Assembly: GCF_023028345.1 (NCBI RefSeq)
Contig: NZ_CP095487.1
Span: 3,534,001 to 3,598,000, forward strand
Direction: 5' to 3'
From: Halorientalis marina
GTDB lineage: Archaea; Halobacteriota; Halobacteria; Halobacteriales; Haloarculaceae
Length of the DNA: 64,000 bases
Below are positions 49,998-58,948 of the stretch, one piece after another (the stretch's first letter is position 1; every line of letters starts with the position of its first letter). A program made the position numbers and the translations under genes. The notes under the pieces are model-generated. The model had not been told where the DNA came from. It worked only from the letters and a program-made list of their open reading frames with translations, and did no database searches.

Positions 49998-50795
49998 ATG
50001 TACCCGCTTCAGGGATCCGCGACCGATCCCGCCGTGCTGACAGTCGCCCAGTTGCTGGGCTACGTGCTGATCGCCGTCGCGGCCGCGAGCCTCCTGTGGT
50101 ATCTCAGACGGTTCGCCCGCCGCATCATCGCCACCCCGTACCGCTCGCAGTGGCGCTACCTGGCCGTCGGGATCGGCGCCGCCGCCGTCTACGGCGTCGC
50201 CGGGCTCGCGGAGACCGCCGGCGTCGCCCCCGCGGCCGCCTTCCGCCGGGGCGCGACGCTGTTCGTCTTCCTGTTCAGCGCCATCGGCGTCCGGGCCGTC
50301 CACCGCTCGGTCGGCGGGCGCTCGCTCGTGCCCGACGAGGTGCTCCGGTGGCTCGGCCCGCTGGTGGTCGCCGGGTTCGTCGGCGCCTGGTGGGGGCTGT
50401 TCCTGCTCTCCAGCGGGCCGGCGGTCGCCGCGCTCGAACTCGCCGGACTCGCCCTCGCGACCGGCTACACCCTCTATCACGCCGTCGGCACCGTCCGCGT
50501 CGAGGAGGGGACGAGTATCGCCGCCGTGACCCGGCAGTTCGTCCCGGCACTGCTGGCGCTCGCGGTCGTCGCCATCGCCGACCACGCCGCCGCGCTGGCG
50601 GTCGGTCCCGCCGCCGTCAGTGAGGCCGTCGCACTCGTCGGAACGGTACTGGCCGGTGCGTTCCTCTTTACCACCGCCATCGCGATCCGTCAGCAGGGCG
50701 GCGAGGTCGACCGCCTCTACGACCCGACGACCTGGCGGGGCGGCCGCGCCGACACGGACCGCCCGGAGCGCGCGGAGCGCGAGGCCGGGGACTAG
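49998..50795 (+). CDS. Seven-segment membrane protein
   Basis: A 265-residue protein with seven hydrophobic segments (about 15-36, 51-69, 75-94, 112-134, 140-158, 176-196, 203-226). The polar C-terminal tail (RLYDPTTWRGG, RPERAEREAGD) lies inside. Seven segments recall rhodopsin or the DUF of haloarchaeal sensors, but no retinal lysine motif is visible. Start ATG 49998. Its stop shares CTAG with the convergent ABM gene. Unknown function. Confidence 0.65.
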   Translation: MYPLQGSATDPAVLTVAQLLGYVLIAVAAASLLWYLRRFARRIIATPYRSQWRYLAVGIGAAAVYGVAGLAETAGVAPAAAFRRGATLFVFLFSAIGVRAVHRSVGGRSLVPDEVLRWLGPLVVAGFVGAWWGLFLLSSGPAVAALELAGLALATGYTLYHAVGTVRVEEGTSIAAVTRQFVPALLALAVVAIADHAAALAVGPAAVSEAVALVGTVLAGAFLFTTAIAIRQQGGEVDRLYDPTTWRGGRADTDRPERAEREAGD

Positions 50796-51097
50796 AGGTC
50801 CAGTTCCGTCGCCGAGTCCACGTCGAACCGGGTGATCTCCGGTTCGCCGGCGAGGTACTCCGGCAGGGCTGCCTCGAACGCCTCGAAGTGGTCAGTCTGG
50901 GTGTGCGCGACGAAGGCGTCCTCGCTCTCGTACTGCTCGAAGAAACGGACGACGTTCGGGTCGGTCAGATCCGTCGTGGCCCGGTAGTCGATCATGCCGT
51001 CTTCCGCCTGTGACTGTTCGACGAGGTCCGCGATCTGATCGAGGGCCTCGTCACGCTTCTCGGGGTCGAGTGGGAACGCCGCGTGGACAACGAGCAT
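50792..51097 (-). CDS. Antibiotic biosynthesis monooxygenase (ABM) domain protein
   Basis: A 101-residue ABM-fold ferredoxin-like protein. MLVVHAAFPLDPEKRDEAL opens, then MIDYRATTDLTDPNVVRFFEQYESEDAFVAHTQTDHFEAF is the family signature. Members are quinol monooxygenase-like or scavenge small compounds; many bind no metal. Start 51097 is 27 nt after GGCTTTTTGAG. Overlaps the stop of the seven-segment gene by 4 bp. Confidence 0.8.
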   Translation of the reverse strand: MLVVHAAFPLDPEKRDEALDQIADLVEQSQAEDGMIDYRATTDLTDPNVVRFFEQYESEDAFVAHTQTDHFEAFEAALPEYLAGEPEITRFDVDSATELDL

Positions 51098-51136
51098 CGT
51101 ACTCCACCGTCGCGGCCCCCGCTCAAAAAGCCCCCG

Positions 51137-51853
51137 TCACGTCGGCGCGTCGGCGTCCTCCTCCGTGTAGTCCGGCCGCTCGGCGTACTCGATGGGGTCT
51201 TCGACGCCGAGTCGCTGGAACGCCTGGAGCCGGAACGCACAGGCGTCACAGGTCCCACAGGCTGGCGCTTCGGCCCTGTAGCAACTCCACGTGATTTCGT
51301 AGGGCACGCCCAGTTCCAGCCCCCGCTCGGCGATGTCGGTCTTCGAGTGCTCGACGAACGGCGCGACGAGGTCGATGTCAGTGTCGGGTTTCGTCCCGGC
51401 GTCGATCACGCCCTGAAACGCCTCGAAGAACGCCGGCCTGCAGTCCGGATACCCTGAGAAGTCCTCGCTGTGTGCGCCGATGAACACGGCCCCGCAGTCG
51501 TTTGCCTCCGCGTAGGAGACGGCCATCGACAGCAGGTTCGCGTTTCGGAAGGGGACGTACGACGTGGGGACCTCCTCGCCGTCGAGGTCGGCGTCCGCGA
51601 CCGCGATGTCGTCGTCGGTGAGGCTGGAGGCACCGATGGCCGCGAGGTGGCGGGTCTCGACGTGGCGGAAGTCCGCGGCGTCGACCTCGGCGGCCAGCGC
51701 CTCGGCGCATTCCCGTTCCCTGTCCTCCGTCTCCTGGCCGTAGGAGGTGTGGAGCAGGTACGGCTCGTACCCCCGCTCCATCGCCTCGTAGACGGCCGTC
51801 GCGCTGTCCATCCCGCCCGATACCAGAATCACTGCGCCGTCCGTGTCGGTCAT
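51137..51853 (-). CDS. queC: 7-cyano-7-deazaguanine synthase QueC
   Basis: QueC, 238 residues, converts 7-carboxy-7-deazaguanine with ATP and ammonia to preQ0. The PP-loop is SGGMDS (12-17). The zinc site is in CYRAEAPACGTCDACAF near the C-terminus. In archaea preQ0 is inserted in tRNA at position 15 and becomes archaeosine. It lies after queE on the same strand with a 27-bp gap, so it is the last gene of the queD-queE-queC operon. Confidence 0.95.
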   Translation of the reverse strand: MTDTDGAVILVSGGMDSATAVYEAMERGYEPYLLHTSYGQETEDRERECAEALAAEVDAADFRHVETRHLAAIGASSLTDDDIAVADADLDGEEVPTSYVPFRNANLLSMAVSYAEANDCGAVFIGAHSEDFSGYPDCRPAFFEAFQGVIDAGTKPDTDIDLVAPFVEHSKTDIAERGLELGVPYEITWSCYRAEAPACGTCDACAFRLQAFQRLGVEDPIEYAERPDYTEEDADAPT

Positions 51854-51880
51854 TGGTGTTCGTGTCGTCTCCGCATCGTT

Positions 51881-52699
51881 TCAGGTGCCCGGTGCGTCGT
51901 TCCAGAGGTCGACGTGGAGCCGCGGCGTGTACCGGTAGCCGTACTCCATCGCCAGTTCGGCGACCGTCTCGCGGGTCTCGTCCAGTTCCGCCCGGGTGGT
52001 GCCCTCGGGCATCAGGAGGACGTCGGAATCCGGGACCGTCGCCGTCGTCGCCGCTCGGACGCGCTCGACGAGTCGCTCGATCTCCGGCATGTCCTCGGAA
52101 CCGGTGACGACGAACTTCAGCTGGCTCTCGTAGTCGTCGACCAGCGCCGCGAGCGCGCCCACGTCGATCCGCCGCTGTTCGTGGCGCTCGGCCCACTCGC
52201 CCTCGCCGCTCGGGTCCCGCTCGGCCGTCGGCGTGCTGCTGGCGAGTTTCGGGCTGATGCTGGCGAGGTCGATGTGCGCGTCGCGGTGGATGGTGCCGTT
52301 GGTCTCGACGGTGGTGTGGTAGCCGGCCGCACTCAGGCGGTCGAGCAGGGTCACGCTTTCCTCGTGGATCATCGGCTCCCCGCCGGTGAGGACGACGTGG
52401 TCGGCCCGCTCGTGGGACTCGACCTCGGCGACGATTTCGTCGATTCCCATCCAGGCGTGGGTCGGCTCCCAGGAGGTGTGATAGGAGTCACAGAACCAAC
52501 AGCGGAGGTTACAGCCGCTCGTGCGGACGAAGACGGTCGGGACGCCCGCGAGCGTTCCCTCGCCCTGCAGCGAGTAGAACAGTTCGTTGATCGGCAGGGC
52601 GTGCTCGGCGTCCACCGGTGCGTCCCCGGCCCGCTCGTCGTCGACCGCGTCGGCCCCCTCGTCAGCGAACACGTCGTCGCGGTCCGCGTTGACCGGCAT
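51881..52699 (-). CDS. queE: 7-carboxy-7-deazaguanine synthase QueE
   Basis: Radical-SAM enzyme, 272 residues, which rearranges 6-carboxytetrahydropterin to 7-carboxy-7-deazaguanine. The cluster motif is C63-x3-C67-x2-C70 (CNLRCWFC), VLTGGEP is the SAM-binding GGE, and KLASS and VLLMPEG follow. The N-terminal 30 residues are an acidic extension. ATG 52699 overlaps the queD stop in ATGA, so translation is coupled. Confidence 0.95.
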   Translation of the reverse strand: MPVNADRDDVFADEGADAVDDERAGDAPVDAEHALPINELFYSLQGEGTLAGVPTVFVRTSGCNLRCWFCDSYHTSWEPTHAWMGIDEIVAEVESHERADHVVLTGGEPMIHEESVTLLDRLSAAGYHTTVETNGTIHRDAHIDLASISPKLASSTPTAERDPSGEGEWAERHEQRRIDVGALAALVDDYESQLKFVVTGSEDMPEIERLVERVRAATTATVPDSDVLLMPEGTTRAELDETRETVAELAMEYGYRYTPRLHVDLWNDAPGT

Positions 52700-53160
52700 C
52701 AGTAGGTGGCACAGAGTTCGGCGGTTTCGCTCACTTCGACCGAGACGGTCGAGACGGTGTCCGGGAACCGCTCCCGCATGCGCTCCTCGAGGACGACCGC
52801 CATCACCTCCGCCGTCGGCGGGTGGTCGAGGACGACCACGCTCTCGCCGTCGCCGCTCGCCTCGAACGCCTCGACGAGGGGGTCGCCCGCCTCCAGCAGG
52901 AACCGATGGTCCCACTCGTCTATTACCTGGGTAATATCACCTTTGTCGACGACCCACCCCTCCTCGGTGAGTTCTCCCGTCACCTCGACGCTGATCTCGT
53001 AGTTGTGTCCGTGAGGGCGCGAACACTTCCCGTCGTGGTGCAGAAGCCGGTGCCCGGTGCTGATTCTGATCGGCCGGTCGCGGCCGACGTGGAGGGTCCG
53101 CTCCCCCGCCTCCGCGAGGGCGTCACCGCGTCGGCGCTCCGCCGTCCCACTCGTGGTCAT
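52699..53160 (-). CDS. queD: 6-carboxytetrahydropterin synthase QueD
   Basis: A 153-residue QueD/PTPS-family enzyme that makes 6-carboxy-5,6,7,8-tetrahydropterin from dihydroneopterin triphosphate. Zinc ligands are H37, H50 and H52, and the catalytic Cys is C46 (HHDGKCSRPHGHNY). It is the first gene of queD-queE-queC. ATG 53160 lies about 26 nt after GAATTAAGTATTC (53180-53192), a likely leaderless promoter. The operon supplies preQ0 for archaeosine. Confidence 0.93.
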   Translation of the reverse strand: MTTSGTAERRRGDALAEAGERTLHVGRDRPIRISTGHRLLHHDGKCSRPHGHNYEISVEVTGELTEEGWVVDKGDITQVIDEWDHRFLLEAGDPLVEAFEASGDGESVVVLDHPPTAEVMAVVLEERMRERFPDTVSTVSVEVSETAELCATY

Positions 53161-53255
53161 ACTCGGGGATTATTCAGCGAATACTTAATTCCGTCGGGCG
53201 CGCCTCGCGGCCGGGCGGCGGGTCGTTTTTGTCTCCGCGGGCCCTGTCGTGTCGT

Positions 53256-53456
53256 ATGTGCTTCGGACTGGCACCCGGATTCATCGTCGAAGAGGACCTC
53301 GAAGCGACGCTCGAAGACGCGCTGGCGGCACAGGAAGGTGGCGAGGATAGCGACGCGGCCGCGCCGTCGTTCGCCGAGGACGAGCCCGCGGACGGGACCG
53401 CGCTCACGGGCGACGCTGCGCGGGGACCGGGCCGACACGGCGGCGGGCCGAACTGA
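53256..53456 (+). CDS. Small acidic protein, 66 residues
   Basis: Opens with CFGLAPGFIVEEDLEATLEDALAAQE and has an acidic low-complexity end. It has no domain I can name. ATG 53256 is 28 nt after GTTTTTGTC, so the start is supported. The gene lies between the queD promoter and the convergent operon at 53467. Unknown role. Confidence 0.5.
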   Translation: MCFGLAPGFIVEEDLEATLEDALAAQEGGEDSDAAAPSFAEDEPADGTALTGDAARGPGRHGGGPN

Positions 53457-53466
53457 GCCCTCGGCG

Positions 53467-53886
53467 TCAGTAGACGATCAGGTCGTGAGTCCACGTCGAG
53501 AGGGCGTCGGGATCGGGGTGGACGAGCGCCCGCTCGTCGACACCGTCCGGGAACGGGCGCTCGGGAGGACCGGGCGGCCACCGCCACGGAAGCAGTCGCG
53601 CCAGGAGTCCCGGCCGGCGTTCGAGTTCGATCTCCCAGACGTCCTCGCCGACCCGGCGCGCCTCGAAGCCGGGCACCGTCGCCGTCTCCCGCGTGAACAC
53701 GGGTTCGGTGAGCGGCCGCAGGTCGTCGCCCGGCCCCTCGACGGCGACGACCTCGCGACACTCCAGCCGGCCGTCGGCGTGGGTGCAGTAGTGGCCCTCG
53801 ACCGGCGGCGGGTCGTCGGGGAAACCGAACTCGTAGCGGTAGCGGGGACGGGTGTACTCGTAGGCGATGGTGACGGGGCGGGCCAT
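53467..53886 (-). CDS. Hypothetical protein, third gene of an AbrB/nuclease-like operon
   Basis: A 139-residue soluble protein: IAYEYTRPRYRYEFGFPDD at the start, VFTRETATVPGFEARRVGEDVWEIELERRPGLL in the middle, and a proline-rich tail. Mostly beta. It starts one base from the end of the PD-(D/E)XK-like gene, on the same strand, so it is probably translated with it. Not recognised. It could be an immunity or accessory protein if the operon is a defence unit; that is conjecture. Confidence 0.55.
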   Translation of the reverse strand: MARPVTIAYEYTRPRYRYEFGFPDDPPPVEGHYCTHADGRLECREVVAVEGPGDDLRPLTEPVFTRETATVPGFEARRVGEDVWEIELERRPGLLARLLPWRWPPGPPERPFPDGVDERALVHPDPDALSTWTHDLIVY

Positions 53887-53887
53887 C

Positions 53888-55144
53888 TCAGCGGTACCGG
53901 TCGAGGGGGTCCCGGAGCGCCCACTCGTCGGTCGTCGGGTCGAGGTTCGACGGCTCGGTCCCGCTCTCGGTCAGCAGGCCCGCGTGGTACAGCATCGTCT
54001 TCAGCTGAAAGACCGTCGGGGAGTGGTACACGTCGCCGTCGGCGAGCGCGTCGGGCCGGAGGTCCCCCTCGTCGTCGAGGACGCGGTTCCGCGCGTCGTC
54101 GGTCCCGCGGACGAACAGTTCGACCGTGAACGTCGGGCGGGTGGCGTGGCAGTGGGTGACGAGGTCGACGAGCGACGGGGCGGGCGTGCCGTCGTCGTGC
54201 ATCGTCTGGAGCGCCGCGACGAGGAGCCCGGTGGCGGGGTAGGCGTAGACGACGCGGCGGGCGAGTTGGCCCCACCGCGGCGCGAGGTCGGCGAAGCGCT
54301 GCCGTGAGCGCTTCCAGTCGGCGAAAGCGTCGAGGGCGGCGTCGACCGAGCCGTACTCCCGGAGGGCGAAGCGGACGACCTCCTCGCCGAGCGGGCGCAG
54401 CGTCGTCCGGTCGGGGTCGACGGCGATCAGATCGAGGAAGGCCGCGCCCGTCCGGGCCGCGTCGGTGGCTTTGACGACGCGCTCCCCGAGGACCGCCGCG
54501 GTGTCGTCGTCGTGGTACAGCGCGAGCGGGTAGGCGAGGTAGTTCTTCGGATGGTTGAGGCCGAAGCTCGCGTCCGCGACGCCCTGCGTGCTGGCCTGGA
54601 ACCGGATCGCCGCGGCCTCGTCGGCCGTCCGGTTGCCGACGACGCGTGGGGTCACGACGGCGTCGACGCCGCCGTCGCGCTCGACCGCGAGGACGCCGAC
54701 GTTCAGTTCCCGGGCGAGCGTGCGGTCGGCGCCCGTGAGGGCGGTCGCGGGAGCGGCGAGATACGACGCGTTCGCCTCGTGCAGGCGGTCGTAGGCCTGG
54801 ACGATGCCCCGCTCCGTGTCGACCGTTCCATCGGTAGTGTGTCCTTTCGCCTCGACGACGACCAGCGGCGAGGCGTCGCCGACGCGGTCGACGGCCAGCA
54901 GGTCGGGGGCGAGCGAGCGGACGCCGACGAGGTCGGGGTAGCCGCTGCCGACCCGGACGTGGTTGAACGGGGCGAGCGCCGCGCGGACCGACTCGGGGAC
55001 CGGTTCGCCGGGGAGCCACTCGTCGGTCGCGAACTGCGTGTCCGCGACCGCGTAGGCCCCCGACTCGTCCGTCTCCGGGAAGAGCCGGCGCTTCGCGTGT
55101 GCGAGTACCTGTGGTTCCGGCAGCGTCGTGGCCGCGGCGGTCAT
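53888..55144 (-). CDS. PD-(D/E)XK nuclease-like protein of unknown function
   Basis: A 418-residue protein with a PD-(D/E)XK-like core: APDLL (P80, D81), then 16 residues later VVVEAKG (E98, K100), as in restriction-endonuclease folds. A second PD at 70-71 is also near. The following helix YDRLHEANASYLAAP fits the fold. The C-terminal 230 residues are helical and unassigned, containing RFALREYGSVDAALDAFADWK and LARRVVYAYPATGLLVAALQTM. A small AbrB-like protein gene precedes it by 40 bp and a 139-residue gene follows at once, forming a three-gene unit. A DNA-defence or repair role is plausible but not shown. Confidence 0.6.
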   Translation of the reverse strand: MTAAATTLPEPQVLAHAKRRLFPETDESGAYAVADTQFATDEWLPGEPVPESVRAALAPFNHVRVGSGYPDLVGVRSLAPDLLAVDRVGDASPLVVVEAKGHTTDGTVDTERGIVQAYDRLHEANASYLAAPATALTGADRTLARELNVGVLAVERDGGVDAVVTPRVVGNRTADEAAAIRFQASTQGVADASFGLNHPKNYLAYPLALYHDDDTAAVLGERVVKATDAARTGAAFLDLIAVDPDRTTLRPLGEEVVRFALREYGSVDAALDAFADWKRSRQRFADLAPRWGQLARRVVYAYPATGLLVAALQTMHDDGTPAPSLVDLVTHCHATRPTFTVELFVRGTDDARNRVLDDEGDLRPDALADGDVYHSPTVFQLKTMLYHAGLLTESGTEPSNLDPTTDEWALRDPLDRYR

Positions 55145-55184
55145 GGGCGCCCTTCAGGCGGCGGGGAAAAGAGCGTTCGCCCCG

Positions 55185-55343
55185 TCACTCCTCGACGATA
55201 TCGAGGAGGAGGCGGCCGCCGTCGGTCACGTCCCAGCGCACGGTGTCGCCCGGTTCGAGCGCGAGTTCCTCGCGGAACGTCGCCGGAATCTCGACGGTGT
55301 AGTCCGCCCCCACCACGGTCACGGTGTCGGTGTCCTCGGTCAT
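55185..55343 (-). CDS. AbrB/SpoVT-type DNA-binding protein
   Basis: A 52-residue swapped-hairpin protein: VTVVGADYTVEIPATFREELALEPGDTVRWDV is the AbrB/MazE fold pattern (start-of-strand IPATFR and LEPGDTV). ATG 55343 is about 25 nt after GTTGATAG; stop TGA at 55185. In archaea such proteins are antitoxins or regulators of the operon. It is the first gene before the PD-(D/E)XK-like gene. Confidence 0.8.
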   Translation of the reverse strand: MTEDTDTVTVVGADYTVEIPATFREELALEPGDTVRWDVTDGGRLLLDIVEE

Positions 55344-55615
55344 CACGAACCACGTGCGTCCGTGCCACTATCAACCCGGCGACCGTCGAGGTCGACGACT
55401 CGAGCGAGCAGTGGGACCTGGTGTACCAACCCCGTTACATCTGCCAGCGGGAGTGTCGGCCGGCAGTCCGGACGGCCCCCGAGTCGGTCGGACATCGGAA
55501 AGCGCCGACGTACCGGGGTCGCCTGCGCGCGGGTGGCACACAGCCACCCGGAAAACATACGTGTTTTTATACAAATCCGGCATTCTTATCACCTTTCCGA
55601 GGGTCAGTAGGAAGT

Positions 55616-57256
55616 ATGGCGTCAGAGAATCACACACAAGAGGGTGCGCTGGTGGACTGGTACGCGACTCGGATCGGGAAGCCAGCGACGAACGGGGAGG
55701 CGTACGGGTACTGGCTGTTCGCGCTCGGGTTGTTGCTGGGGATCGTCGGGGTGGTGCTGACGCTCGTCAGTCCGCCGGCCTCGGCCGGTCGGGAGGCGAG
55801 TATCGTCGCGGGCGGGACGGGGCTGGTCCTGCTCATCACCGGGCCGATCGTACGGTTACCGCTCCAGAAGATGGCGACGTATCTCGCGTACGTGGGGGTC
55901 GCCATCTGTGGCATCTCGCTGGTCTGGTTCGCGATGGTGTACCCGGACGGGTGGAACGTCAACACGGGGAGTCCGACCGTGATGGGGCTGTACGCCGGCG
56001 GGCTGGCGGTCATCGGTATCGCCGGCTTCATCATCCCGCTGGCGACCGACCGGGCCGACATCGAGGCCCTCCAGCAGTCCCTGTCGGACACGAAAGCCGA
56101 CGAGGAAGACCTCGCACGCCGCGTCGACGACCTGCTCGCGACGCTCTCTGACACCGCCGCCGACGAGGAAGATCTCGCACGCCGCGTCACCGAACTCGAG
56201 TCGGAACTCGGCGATACCGCGGCAGACGAGGCCGACCTCCAGCGGCGCGTCACCGAACTCCGGGGGATGCTCGCCGACACCGCCGCCGACGAAGAGGACC
56301 TCGCGGCGCGGCTCGACCGACTCCACGAGAGCCAGGCCCGCTTCGAGACCTACGAGGATTCGGCCGGCGAGTACCGCTGGCGACTCCGCCACCGCAACGG
56401 CAACATCGTCGCCACCAGCGGCGAGGGCTACACCCGCTACCACAACGCACAGAAGGGCATGGCGAGCGTCCGCCGCAACGCGCTCGGGGCCGAGGTCATG
56501 CGCATTGAGAGCGAGGACGACCTCGCCGACGAGGAGGCGTTCGAGCCGGCCGTCGAGGCCGAGAGCCAGGCGACGGTCGAGGTCTACGAGGACAAGGGCG
56601 GCGACTACCGCTGGCGACTCCGCCACGACAACGGCGAGATCATCGGCGACGGCAGTCAGGGCTACAGCAGCAAGAGTAACGCCAAACGCGCCGTCGAACG
56701 GATGCGCGAGCTGGTCGGCCCGGCCGACTACCTCCGGTTCGACCCGACCGCCTTCGAGATCTACCAGGACGCGGCCGGCGGGTGGCGCTGGCGGCTCGTC
56801 CACCGGAACGGCAACATCCTCGCCGACTCCGGCGAGGGGTACACCCGCCGCAACGACGCCAACCGCGCCGTCGACCGCATCCGCGACCGCATCGACGACT
56901 ACGAGTTCGAGGTCTTCGAGGACAACGCCGGCGAGTACCGCTGGCGGCTGGTCGCCAGCAACGACGAGATCGTCGCCGACTCCGGCGAGGGCTACACGGA
57001 GCGAAGCGAGGCCGAGAACGCCGTCGACCGCGTCCAGGAGTACGCGCCCGACGCCCGCCGGCTGGAGGTCGGCCGCGCCGCCTTCGAGGTCTACGAGGAC
57101 AAAGGCGGCGAGTACCGCTGGCGACTCCGCCACCAGAACGGCAACATCCTCGCCGACTCCGGCGAGGGCTACACGGAGCGGACGAGCGCCTACGACGGCA
57201 TCGAGAGCGTGAAACGCAACGCGCCCAACGCCGACCTCGACGAGTCGGGCGCCTGA
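55616..57256 (+). CDS. Membrane protein with coiled-coil stalk and five DUF1508 (YegP-like) domains
   Basis: A 546-residue protein. Residues 31-51, 62-80, 87-107 and 122-141 are membrane segments. Residues 157-240 are four tandem 21-residue repeats (consensus SDTAADEEDLARRVTELE), a three-heptad coiled coil. Then come five DUF1508 repeats: about 243-289, 321-366, 380-425, 431-476, 490-536, each with YEDxxGEYRWRLRHxNGxI and DSGEGYT. In YegP/HVO_2922-like proteins this domain forms a small alpha/beta fold dimer of unknown function. The arrangement places five copies on a stalk, presumably in the cytosol. ATG 55616, TATA-like TTTTTATAC near 55563-55571. No operon. Confidence 0.85.
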   Translation: MASENHTQEGALVDWYATRIGKPATNGEAYGYWLFALGLLLGIVGVVLTLVSPPASAGREASIVAGGTGLVLLITGPIVRLPLQKMATYLAYVGVAICGISLVWFAMVYPDGWNVNTGSPTVMGLYAGGLAVIGIAGFIIPLATDRADIEALQQSLSDTKADEEDLARRVDDLLATLSDTAADEEDLARRVTELESELGDTAADEADLQRRVTELRGMLADTAADEEDLAARLDRLHESQARFETYEDSAGEYRWRLRHRNGNIVATSGEGYTRYHNAQKGMASVRRNALGAEVMRIESEDDLADEEAFEPAVEAESQATVEVYEDKGGDYRWRLRHDNGEIIGDGSQGYSSKSNAKRAVERMRELVGPADYLRFDPTAFEIYQDAAGGWRWRLVHRNGNILADSGEGYTRRNDANRAVDRIRDRIDDYEFEVFEDNAGEYRWRLVASNDEIVADSGEGYTERSEAENAVDRVQEYAPDARRLEVGRAAFEVYEDKGGEYRWRLRHQNGNILADSGEGYTERTSAYDGIESVKRNAPNADLDESGA

Positions 57257-57320
57257 CCCCGCCGCCGTCGCCGGCCCGCACTACCGGGACCCCTATTTTC
57301 CTGGCGTCCCTGTCGGGAGT

Positions 57321-57941
57321 ATGGACAGACGCGAGGTCCGCGAGGCGTGGGACGAGATCTCCGAGACGTACGCTCGCAATCGTGACCCGACGGGGAGCGA
57401 CGCCGACCTGATCGACGACCTGCTCGCCGCCCTGCCCGCCGATCCGGTCGTCCTCGACGTGGGCTGTGGCGACGGCGCCCGCACGCTGGCGAATCTCCCC
57501 GCCGACAGCGTCGGCGTCGACGTCTCCCGGTCGGGGCTGGCACTCGCCCGCGAGACCGTCCCCGACGCCCGCCTCGTCCAGGCCGACATGGTCTCCCTGC
57601 CGCTCGCCGCCGACAGCGTCGACGGGATCACCGCCTATCACGCCGTCTTCCACGTCGATAGAACGGACCACCCGGCCGTCTACCGCGAGTTCGCCCGCGT
57701 CCTCCGGCCCGGTGGGACGCTGCTGATGACCCTCTCCGGCGGCCGCTTCGAGACCGTCCGCCGCGGCTGGATGGGCGGCCGGATGTTCTTCTCCGCGCCC
57801 GGCCGTGACCGCACGCTCGACCAGCTCGACGCGGCCGGCTTCACGAACGTCCGCACCGAGACCGTGAGCGACCCGCTGGGCAGCAGCGCGGAGTTCGTCT
57901 TCGCCGACCTGCCCGGCGACGCAGGCGGGCGGACCTCGTAG
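57321..57941 (+). CDS. Class I SAM-dependent methyltransferase
   Basis: A 206-residue methyltransferase. Motif I is VLDVGCGDG (44-52), then VGVDVSRSGL, and the post-I motif VQADMVSLPLAADSVDGITAYHAVFHV. The ending RVLRPGGTLLMT is typical. It resembles UbiE/Methyltransf_11 and the tRNA methyltransferase Trm9-like group; substrate not assigned. ATG 57321 lies 27 nt after TATTTTCC. It is convergent with the phosphatase-fold gene. Confidence 0.88.
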   Translation: MDRREVREAWDEISETYARNRDPTGSDADLIDDLLAALPADPVVLDVGCGDGARTLANLPADSVGVDVSRSGLALARETVPDARLVQADMVSLPLAADSVDGITAYHAVFHVDRTDHPAVYREFARVLRPGGTLLMTLSGGRFETVRRGWMGGRMFFSAPGRDRTLDQLDAAGFTNVRTETVSDPLGSSAEFVFADLPGDAGGRTS

Positions 57942-57982
57942 GGCACCATCGCGACCCGGAAGGAAAATCCGCGGCCGGCCCG

Positions 57983-58837
57983 CTACCGGACTTCGAGCCA
58001 CGGCACCTCGACCAGCGGCGGGATGTGGGTCTCGATGTGGTGTTCCCAGACGCCGTCCTCGCCGAAGGCCTCGCCGTGGTCGGCCGTCACGACGACCCGG
58101 CCGTCGAGTTCGGCCACCAGGTCGGCGATTGACTCGATCACGATGCGGAGGTTCTCCTCGTACAGTTCCAGCGCCGCGTCTCGCGTGCCGTTTCGGACCA
58201 GTTCCGTGGGGTCGAGTTCGAGCCAGAGGCCGGCTTTCTGGGCGAGTTCGCTCCCCTCCAGCAGGGTCTCGACTTTCGGTCGGACGGTGTCGCCGACCGA
58301 GAGGAAGCCACCGTCGTCGTCGTCGTCGGCGGCCTCGTCTTGCTTCCGGATACCCTTCTGGATGCGTTTGAGCTTCTGTCCTTTCCCGCGGGCGAGGTAG
58401 GGGGCGTGGGGCTGCATATAGTGCAGAACCGTCCGCTCGGCCCGCTCGACGGCAGCGCGGTTGGCCCGGAACGCTTCCGTGATCCCCTCGGGTGGGACCG
58501 TCCCGAGGTCGTCGTCCCACCCCGACTTCCACACGTCGAAGACGTCGCTGATGTGCTGTGACGCCGCCCACTCGTAGTCACAGCTGGCGCCCCACTTGAG
58601 TTCGTTCAGCGGGATACCCAGATCGTTGATGAACGGATTGCCGGAGAAGTACGCGATATCGTGCTCGTCGGTGAACGTCCGGTAGGCCCACTCGGGTGTC
58701 GACGAGCCGTTGCTCCGTCGCTTCTCGAGTTCGCCGTCGAGATATTCGTCGTAGACCTCGCTAAACACGTCGTAGCGACACGCGTCGAGCACCAGACAAT
58801 AGTCCCACTCGGACTCGAGGAAGCGCTGGTCCTGCAT
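57983..58837 (-). CDS. Alkaline-phosphatase/sulfatase-fold protein
   Basis: A 284-residue member of the alkaline phosphatase superfamily as found in haloarchaea. WDYCLVLDACRYDVF (11-25) gives the N-terminal metal aspartates, and VVVTADHGEAFGEDGVWEHHIETHIPPLVEVPW (about 247-279) holds the usual Asp-His and His ligands. The nucleophile Ser/Thr of the usual family is not obvious; the DACRYD element is seen in proteins near glycosylation clusters. A charged DDDDDGG insert occurs at about 172-178. ATG 58837. May release phosphate or sulphate from surface polymers. Confidence 0.75.
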   Translation of the reverse strand: MQDQRFLESEWDYCLVLDACRYDVFSEVYDEYLDGELEKRRSNGSSTPEWAYRTFTDEHDIAYFSGNPFINDLGIPLNELKWGASCDYEWAASQHISDVFDVWKSGWDDDLGTVPPEGITEAFRANRAAVERAERTVLHYMQPHAPYLARGKGQKLKRIQKGIRKQDEAADDDDDGGFLSVGDTVRPKVETLLEGSELAQKAGLWLELDPTELVRNGTRDAALELYEENLRIVIESIADLVAELDGRVVVTADHGEAFGEDGVWEHHIETHIPPLVEVPWLEVR

Positions 58838-58948
58838 CGATTACGCTCCCCTTACAGACCGTTCTACGTATTTTTACTGATTCCTTTACGCAGGGAAACG
58901 GCGAGTCCGTGCCTCGGCGCTCCGGCTTCGCGGCCGTCACGGCCCGCA

